Below, in pieces: positions 59,047-64,000 of a stretch of DNA of 64,000 nucleotides. The notes beneath the pieces are model-generated. The model was not told the origin of the DNA. It saw nothing but the letters and a program-made list of their open reading frames with translations, and searched no databases. The stretch comes from Actinomycetota bacterium (lineage in GTDB: Bacteria; Actinomycetota; Actinomycetes; Mycobacteriales; JACQDL01), in NCBI GenBank assembly GCA_016201065.1, contig JACQDL010000006.1, forward strand, positions 1 through 64,000. The letters run 5' to 3'. Position numbers and translations under genes: made by a program. Numbering within the stretch: position 1 is the stretch's first letter; each line of letters starts with the position of its first letter.

Positions 59047-60135
59047 GTGGACCTGCCCGTCATGCCTCCCGTCGCGCCGATGCTCGCCAGGTCGGTGAAG
59101 GCGGTACCGGCCGGCCCTGGCTACGCCTTCGAGCCGAAGTGGGACGGCATCCGCTGCATCGTCTTCCGCGACGGCGCCGAGGTCGAGCTCGGCAGCCGCA
59201 ACGAGCGGCCACTGACCCGGTACTTCCCCGAGCTCTGCGATGCTTTCCGCACGCACCTGCCGCCGCGCTGCGTGATCGACGGCGAGATCGTCATCGCCAC
59301 CGACGGCCGGCTGGACTTCGACGCCCTGCTCAGCCGCATCCATCCGGCCGACTCCCGGGTTCGGCTGCTCGCCGAGCAGATCCCCGCCTCGTTCGTCGCC
59401 TTCGACCTGCTGGCCCTCGGCGAGGAGAGCCTGCGCGACGCTCCGTTCCGGACCCGGCGGTCCCGGCTGGTGGCGGCGCTGGCCGGCGCGGCGCCGCCGG
59501 TCCACCTCACCGTCGCGACCGAGGACGCCCGGCTGGCGCAGCGCTGGTTTCACACCTTCGAGGGCGCCGGGCTGGACGGGGTGATCGCCAAACCGCTCGA
59601 CCTGCCCTACCGATCCGACCAGCGGCTGATGCTGAAGATCAAACACGAGCGAACCGCGGACTGCGTGGTCGCCGGCTACCGGTGGCACAAGTCGAGCACA
59701 GCGGAGCTGCCGGCGGTCGGCTCGCTGCTGCTCGGCCTGTACGACGCCGACGGCGACCTGCAGCATGTGGGGGTGGTCGCAGCCTTCACCGCGGCTCGCC
59801 GCGCCGAGCTGGTCGCCGAGCTCGCACCGTGGGCCAGCGTCGGCCCGGACCATCCGTGGGCCGGCTGGTCCGGGACCGGCACCGGCACCGGAACTGGGAC
59901 CGGTCCGGAGCGGATGCCGGGTGCGCAGAGCCGGTGGAACGCCGGCAAGGACCTGTCCTGGCAACCGCTGCGCCCCGAGCGGGTGGTCGAGGTCCGCTAC
60001 GACCACATGGAGGGGCGCCGGTTCCGGCACACCGCGCAGTTCGTCCGGTGGCGGTCGGACCGGGACCCCCGCTCGTGCGACTACGCGCAGCTCGCCGAAC
60101 CGGTCCGCTACGACCTCTCCGACGTGCTCCGGTGA
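59047..60135 (+). CDS. ligC: ATP-dependent DNA ligase, LigC type
   Basis: A 362-residue DNA ligase that seals nicks with ATP. The start LPVMPPVAPMLARSV and FEPKWDGIRCIVFRDG match mycobacterial LigC; Lys31 in EPKWDGIR is the adenylated residue. Further motifs are SRNERPLTRYFPEL, CVIDGEIV, FVAFDLLALG, LDGVIAKP and LMLKIKHERTADCVVAGYR. The C-terminal OB-fold (SRWNAGKDLSWQPLRPERVV) is present after a Gly/Thr repeat insert (GTGTGTGTGTG). LigC takes part in repair side pathways and is not essential in mycobacteria. GTG 59047 is preferred (AGGAT six bases upstream, family N-terminus) over GTG 59032. Confidence 0.92.
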   Translation: MDLPVMPPVAPMLARSVKAVPAGPGYAFEPKWDGIRCIVFRDGAEVELGSRNERPLTRYFPELCDAFRTHLPPRCVIDGEIVIATDGRLDFDALLSRIHPADSRVRLLAEQIPASFVAFDLLALGEESLRDAPFRTRRSRLVAALAGAAPPVHLTVATEDARLAQRWFHTFEGAGLDGVIAKPLDLPYRSDQRLMLKIKHERTADCVVAGYRWHKSSTAELPAVGSLLLGLYDADGDLQHVGVVAAFTAARRAELVAELAPWASVGPDHPWAGWSGTGTGTGTGTGPERMPGAQSRWNAGKDLSWQPLRPERVVEVRYDHMEGRRFRHTAQFVRWRSDRDPRSCDYAQLAEPVRYDLSDVLR

Positions 60136-60690
60136 CCCGCCGCGCGGCTGGGTGCCACCCGCATCGGCTCGCCGTCCATCTTGGGATTGCTGGCCCAGTT
60201 GCGCCGTGCGGCTCTACATAACCGCTGGTCACGATGGTGCGTCATGCGCGAGGTTGTCTGGCGAGTGAACGGGCCTTGTTGCGCGCTTGGGTCCCTACAC
60301 TCGGCCCAGACCGCTGTGGCACGCCATTGCCTCCGGGTCGGTTGGTTGACGTGTCACAGCGGCGCACAACCCGGCGACCCCGACGCCGGAGCCGGAACAT
60401 CCCGCGCGGCAGACGCTACAACCGATCACGTGGCGTAGCCTCTCGAAGTCAGCGCAAACTCGTCCGGCTACGTCATGACTTGTCACATGGTGCCGCGATT
60501 GCCGAATGAAGTTAGGCCATCCGGGTTACCGTCGATCACTGTGGGGTGCCTACCGGTCGGAGCGCGGGTACCGTCGGCGCGAAGCGGCCCCCAGCGCGTC
60601 AACGCCCGGGGACGGCCGAGACGGTCGGTGCTAGGCCGAGACGGTCGGTGCCATCGATCTGGATCTGACGAACGGTCCTAGGCTGCCACC
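60136..60690. other. 555-base intergenic region
   Basis: No gene is supported. The GC content is visibly lower than in the neighbours and the short frames on both strands lack motifs and ribosome binding sites. The only structure is a 20-bp-period direct repeat near its right end. It may be the remnant of a deleted gene or a regulatory leader of cutA. Confidence 0.55.
60614..60651. repeat. 18-bp direct repeat x2 upstream of cutA
   Basis: GGCCGAGACGGTCGGTGC occurs at 60614-60631 and 60634-60651, separated by TA, ending 39 bases before the cutA start. Spacing of 20 bp puts the copies nearly two helical turns apart. It may be a regulator site or a simple duplication. Confidence 0.8.
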
Positions 60691-61032
60691 ATGGGTGACC
60701 CGCGAGTGTGGTTGGTGACCTCCACGGTGCCGACACGCGCTGATGCCGTCGACCTCGCACGGGCGGTGGTGCGGGAGCGTCTGGCGGCGTCGGCCGAGGT
60801 GAACGGCCCAACGGTGTCGATCTTCTGGCACCTGGGAGAACTCGGCGAGGGCGAGGAGTGGCGCGTCGTGGCCCGCACCGGCACCGCGACGCGAGACGCG
60901 CTCACTGCCCGTCTTGCTGAGATGCATCCCTGGGAGAACCCGGAGATCTCGGCGATGCCGCTGGCGTGGTGCCCGGACGCCTACGCCGAGTGGGTAGAAC
61001 GCGCTACAGGCTCGCAGGGATCGGGGGATTGA
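60691..61032 (+). CDS. cutA: Divalent-cation tolerance protein CutA
   Basis: A 113-residue CutA1-family protein, ferredoxin-like fold, usually trimeric and linked to copper tolerance, though its biochemical role is debated. Family features are VTSTVPTRADAVDLARAVVR, ERLAASAEVNGPTVSIFWH, and HPWENPEISAMPLAW with YAEWV. The metal-binding cysteine often found after ERLAAC is replaced by serine here. ATG 60691 follows no strong ribosome binding site. Its end overlaps the convergent XRE regulator by 29 bases. Confidence 0.9.
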   Translation: MGDPRVWLVTSTVPTRADAVDLARAVVRERLAASAEVNGPTVSIFWHLGELGEGEEWRVVARTGTATRDALTARLAEMHPWENPEISAMPLAWCPDAYAEWVERATGSQGSGD

Positions 61033-62140
61033 TCCTCGTGAGGCGGTCTGCGAGGTGGGGCGCGCCTGGTGCTTTGAGGTCGGTCAGGCGCCGGGAGATG
61101 CGCTTCGCGTATGCGACGGGTCGTGCTGAGGCGACCGGTGCGGCCAGACAAACGGCATTCATGGCTACCGTCGTGGCTTGGTCGAGTTGGCCTTGCTCCA
61201 GATAGGCGTCGGCCAGATGCAGCGTGTAGAGCGCCTTGTCTCTGGCCCAACCGTCGGGGTAGGTCGCCAGCGCGGTCTCAAGGGCGGGGACTGCACGGCA
61301 GAAGTCTCGAAGTACGCACCACACGCGGCCGGCCATGAGGTCAAGTTCAGTCGAGTCCATCCAACCTGACCAATGGGGCGACGGCGCGCCGTCGGCGTCA
61401 CCGAGTGCGTCGCGGGCCTGGTCGAGCGCACGGGAGGCCCCGTCGGCGTCGCCGGTGGCGGCGAGGGACCACGCGCGGCGGGATTCTAGAAGGGCACGGG
61501 TTCGAGCAGACGCGGTGCTGCTGCCACCGCAGGCGGCATCGGCGGCGTCAACCGAATGCGGGGTTGCTGCCGCGTAAGAGATGTGGATCAGTGCGTTCGC
61601 CGCCAGATCATCGCTCTTGCCCTCGACCGCCGCGTACCGGCTGTACCGGTAGAGGCGCAGCGCCGGCTCGGTGTGTCCCGCATCGAACGCCGCCCATCCG
61701 GCCTGTTGTGCCTGCTCAGCGGCCAGGGACGCCAATGCGTCGCGTGTGGATGAGTTGTAGTGGCTGTGGTCGAGAGCATGTTCCGTGCGGGCCAGTTCAG
61801 AGCTGTAAAGGCGATAGGTATCCGCGCCGCCGAGGTGGTTATCGAGATCACGGAGGCGCGCGAACATCTCCCGCATCTCATCGACATCACGTAGACCGAC
61901 GTGTCTGGGCGCGACGTCCGCCAGGACGATCCCGGCGACGGTGAGGAAACTCCGGCGGTTCACGTCATGCCCGAACGCGCGCTTGTAGGCGACAACGACC
62001 TCTGGGGTCGCCCGCCGGCTCCCGTTCTCGATGTTGGACAGGTAGCCCCGGCTGTAACTGGTACGCCGGGTCATCTCCGACAGGCTCAAACCCGCCGCCT
62101 CGCGCGCCTTGCGCAGTCTCTCGCCGATCTCTTCATCCAT
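61004..62140 (-). CDS. XRE-family regulator with TPR-like C-terminus
   Basis: A 378-residue regulator. Residues 4-58 form a complete helix-turn-helix (RLRKAREAAGLSLSEMTRRT, SYSRGYLSNIENGSRRATPE). A short hydrophobic, Arg-rich link (VNRRSFLTVAGIVLAD) leads to a long helical TPR-like region (about 85-370) that may sense a peptide or small molecule. This is the intact counterpart of the decayed regulators at the left end of the window. ATG 62140 is chosen at the family N-terminus; the frame is open further upstream. It is divergent from a small zinc-ribbon gene, with 251 bases between them. Confidence 0.88.
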   Translation of the reverse strand: MDEEIGERLRKAREAAGLSLSEMTRRTSYSRGYLSNIENGSRRATPEVVVAYKRAFGHDVNRRSFLTVAGIVLADVAPRHVGLRDVDEMREMFARLRDLDNHLGGADTYRLYSSELARTEHALDHSHYNSSTRDALASLAAEQAQQAGWAAFDAGHTEPALRLYRYSRYAAVEGKSDDLAANALIHISYAAATPHSVDAADAACGGSSTASARTRALLESRRAWSLAATGDADGASRALDQARDALGDADGAPSPHWSGWMDSTELDLMAGRVWCVLRDFCRAVPALETALATYPDGWARDKALYTLHLADAYLEQGQLDQATTVAMNAVCLAAPVASARPVAYAKRISRRLTDLKAPGAPHLADRLTRINPPIPASL

Positions 62141-62391
62141 CGTGGCCGCCCGGGAGTGGATACACCGTGGATACAACTGCTCGCGATTCTCACCGTCCGT
62201 CCTCGTGAGACTACCGGCATGGACCACGGCATCGTCTCGACGAAGCCGAGCACACTCCCCGGCCGGCCGCGCCCGACGCGGGTAGACCCGTCCGGTCGGG
62301 TGAAGGGGGTCGTGGCGGTGGCACCCCCGGCCGCCGCCACGGCCCCATCTGGTGACTGCGGCCATGCGGCCGTGCATCTTGGAGGTGAGTG

Positions 62392-62802
62392 GTGACCGAT
62401 CGGATCGCTGAGACCGCGACCCGGCTGCGGGCTGCCGTCAGCGTGCTGGATGCGATCGCCCACGACCGGACCATGGCGTCCACTGTCGACCCGATCGTGG
62501 CAGCGGTCACCGACCTGGCCGTGCAGATCCGGGCATTGATCGCGGATGTTGAGCGCCGGGACATCCCACCGGGGGCCTGCTCACTGGGGTGGGGGGTGTG
62601 CCCGGAGCATGGCGCCACTCTGGTGACCAGCCGGGGCCGGTCCCGGTGCCGGGTATGTGACGCGAGCTGGGACTACGACCGGGAGAACCAGCACTGCCGG
62701 GAACCAGCGACCTTCCTGCTCCACACCGCACCGGTCTGCCGGGCGCACGCCGAGGCGGCGCCGGCCAGCGCGCGGCTCACCCCGATCGAGGCCAGGTCAT
62801 GA
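62392..62802 (+). CDS. Small protein with putative zinc ribbon
   Basis: A 136-residue protein of unknown function. The first 60 residues are helical (TRLRAAVSVLDAIAHD, AVTDLAVQIRALIADVE). The second half has CPEHGATLV, CRVCDASWDY and a later CRAHAEA, spaced as one zinc ribbon plus extra ligands. GTG 62392 follows GGAGG by six bases. Small proteins of this kind often lie beside XRE/TPR regulators in actinobacteria, as here, and the pair may act together; that is context only. Confidence 0.7.
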   Translation: MTDRIAETATRLRAAVSVLDAIAHDRTMASTVDPIVAAVTDLAVQIRALIADVERRDIPPGACSLGWGVCPEHGATLVTSRGRSRCRVCDASWDYDRENQHCREPATFLLHTAPVCRAHAEAAPASARLTPIEARS

Positions 62803-62848
62803 TCACCCACTGATGAGAACGCCCGCTCACGACACGCCCGGGAGCGTC

Positions 62849-63310
62849 CTAGCACCAGCTGCGGTAGAGCTTGTGCGGACCCTCGGTGGAGGCGAGCCTG
62901 CCCTCCCAGCCTTTGATGATCAGCTCCGCTTTGAGGTTGGTCGCCGTGCGGATCACCGCCTGACACCGCCTCCAGCGTAATCCGGCCGGTGAGGATGTGG
63001 GTCTTCCTGCTCAATACGGCGCCCTCGGTGAGCTGGGTTGCTCCGAGGTGGAGGTGTGGCATCACCTCGTCGGACTGTCCCGTTGGGTGCCAGTGGTAGT
63101 CCAGCATCGCCTGGCCACCCGAACCCTGCAGCGAGTAGATGTACCCCTGGTCGTGGCCCGGTAGGGGCCGTCCGAGCACTGGAACTTGACTGTGGCGATA
63201 CAGCCGAGGGCCGCCGCCAACGACGCGACGCGGCCTAGCCTCGCCCGATCGGGTGGACATGAACCGCTGACGTGCGCGAGGCGGACGAGCCGACGGCGCT
63301 GCGGGGCCAT
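62849..63310 (-). pseudogene. Frameshifted gene of unknown family (HWHP / HLHL motif)
   Basis: Three frames read in series give one protein-like sequence: LGCIATVKFQCSDGPYRATT, then YIYSLQGSGGQAMLDYHWHP and HLHLGATQL up to RITLEAV, then VIRTATNLKAELIIKGWEG to a stop at 62849. The first shift lies near 63144-63147 in a C-run; the second at 62954-62971, where CACCGCCT is present twice 10 bases apart, so removing one 10-bp copy restores the frame. It resembles a histidine-motif protein family found near XRE regulators, whose function I do not know. The start (ATG 63310) is uncertain. Two shifts mean it is almost certainly inactive. Confidence 0.6.
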
Positions 63311-63420
63311 GCGTACCCACACGCTGCCCACGGTCCTACTCCTTGCGACGCTCGCCACGGCCGACTGCTCGTCAACGGCGCCGGCCGCACAGCGACCGGC
63401 GGCGATCGCCGCGGTCGCCG
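63309..63420 (+). pseudogene. Lipoprotein N-terminal remnant
   Basis: ATG 63309 starts MRTHTLPTVLLLATLATADC, a lipoprotein-like signal with a cysteine, followed by Ser/Ala/Pro-rich sequence. The residue before the Cys is Asp, which a functional lipobox would not have. After about 37 codons the frame runs into the antisense of the methyltransferase, where it looks like noise. It is probably the 5' end of a lost lipoprotein gene. Confidence 0.35.
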
Positions 63421-63421
63421 G

Positions 63422-64000
63422 TCAGGACAGACGCGCCAGACCACCCATGAGCCGGGCCTTGCCGCCATGGAGATCGACCAGACCCGGCGGAAGCAGCTCG
63501 AACCCGTCGAAGAGTTCCTCGATCTCCGCCATGGTCCGCGCCACGATCGGGTACGGCAGGCTGGCGGCCACCTCCTCCGCCTTCCGCAGGGTCTCCAGGT
63601 CCATGCCGTCCCGGCACCCCGTCGAGATCGCCAGGTAGCTACCCGGCGCCAGGGCCACCCGGTAGGCCGCCACGATCGCCGGCGCCAGGTCCAGGCGGAC
63701 GAAGTGCAGCACCGCGATCACGAGCAGGCCGATCGGCTGGTCGAAGTCCAGGTGGGCGCGCACCACCGGATCACCGAGTACCGCGGCTGGTTCCCGCAAG
63801 TCATGCGGGACGGTCAGGATCCCAGGCGTGACCGCGCGGCGGGCCCGGTTGTGGGCCATCACGATCGGGTCGTTGTCGACGTAGACGATCCGAGCGTCGG
63901 GGTGGATGGTGCGAGCCACCTCGTGCACGTTCGGGGAGGTCGGGATGCCGGTGCCCAGGTCGAGGAACTGCCGCACCCCGGATTCGGCCATCGTCTGCAC
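63422..64000 (-). CDS. DUF574-family SAM-dependent methyltransferase, 5' end beyond the window
   Basis: The last 192 residues of a second DUF574 methyltransferase; the start lies to the right of the window. Seen are FLDLGTGIPTSPNVHEVA, IVYVDNDPIVMAHNRA, LLVIAVLHFV and YLAISTGCRDG, aligning closely with the copy at 2643-3479. The N-terminal PSAARMYDYYLGGKDN region is not visible. It and the left-end copy are paralogs, about 60 kb apart. Substrate unknown. Confidence 0.9.
   Translation of the reverse strand: MQTMAESGVRQFLDLGTGIPTSPNVHEVARTIHPDARIVYVDNDPIVMAHNRARRAVTPGILTVPHDLREPAAVLGDPVVRAHLDFDQPIGLLVIAVLHFVRLDLAPAIVAAYRVALAPGSYLAISTGCRDGMDLETLRKAEEVAASLPYPIVARTMAEIEELFDGFELLPPGLVDLHGGKARLMGGLARLS

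Noticed and set aside
60181-60438. 85-codon frame in the gap before cutA
   Set aside because: No ribosome binding site, no motif, and low codon bias compared with neighbours.
1-64000. tRNA, rRNA or riboswitch genes
   Set aside because: A by-eye search for T-loop signatures and conserved riboswitch cores in the gaps found none; a covariance-model scan would be decisive.

Overview
The window is high-GC DNA with GTG starts, 1-11 base gene overlaps and codon use typical of an actinomycete. Coenzyme F420 genes, DUF574-type methyltransferases, an ANTAR regulator and XRE/TPR regulators point to the Micromonosporaceae or a close relative. That is an inference from gene content: there is no rRNA, tRNA or other marker here. 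I see no CRISPR array, prophage or intact transposase.

Layout. 0-3.5 kb: two decayed XRE/TPR-type regulators, a two-domain sulfurtransferase and a DUF574 methyltransferase preceded by six 13-bp tandem repeats. 3.8-8.6 kb: an operon of a SNF2 helicase and two SWIM zinc-finger proteins. 8.7-15.8 kb: a YeiH-type exporter with a small cysteine-rich partner, a membrane LuxR regulator, a Tat-exported SoxB/5'-nucleotidase-like phosphoesterase, a beta-propeller and a thioredoxin-like protein. 16-19.2 kb: a diguanylate cyclase divergent from a TetR/reductase/peroxiredoxin operon. 19.2-24.6 kb: a 1161-residue membrane protein of unknown function, a PAC2 protein and a TauE-type exporter. 24.7-28.2 kb: fgd and fbiC, the F420-dependent glucose-6-phosphate dehydrogenase and FO synthase, overlapping by 4 bases. 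28.2-30.7 kb: an MBL hydrolase and two exported or anchored proteins. 30.7-35.2 kb: a complete gamma-alpha-beta 2-oxoacid:ferredoxin oxidoreductase operon with a fused NAD(P)/Fe-S partner.

35.4-41.5 kb: a glycoconjugate-type cluster (epimerase, GT2, DUF2064 transferase, methyltransferase), a membrane molybdopterin oxidoreductase and a GT-C transferase. 41.5-47.4 kb: a TetR gene with two visible operators, an FG-GAP/ASPIC repeat protein and a modular secreted phosphoesterase. 47.4-55 kb: a translationally coupled exopolysaccharide-type operon whose first gene fuses a GT2 transferase, a GtrA membrane domain and an HPr-kinase-like P-loop domain. 55.6-61 kb: an ANTAR regulator ending inside a strong stem-loop, treZ, a RibD-like reductase, ligC and cutA. 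61-64 kb: an intact XRE/TPR regulator, a small zinc-ribbon protein, a twice-frameshifted pseudogene, a lipoprotein remnant and a second DUF574 methyltransferase running off the window.

The best candidates for something undescribed are the GT2-GtrA-kinase fusion and its operon, the SNF2/SWIM/SWIM trio, the YeiH-coupled cysteine protein and the ANTAR gene with its nested stem-loops. All functional statements come from motif reading without database searches; coordinates of starts are judged from ribosome binding sites and family lengths.
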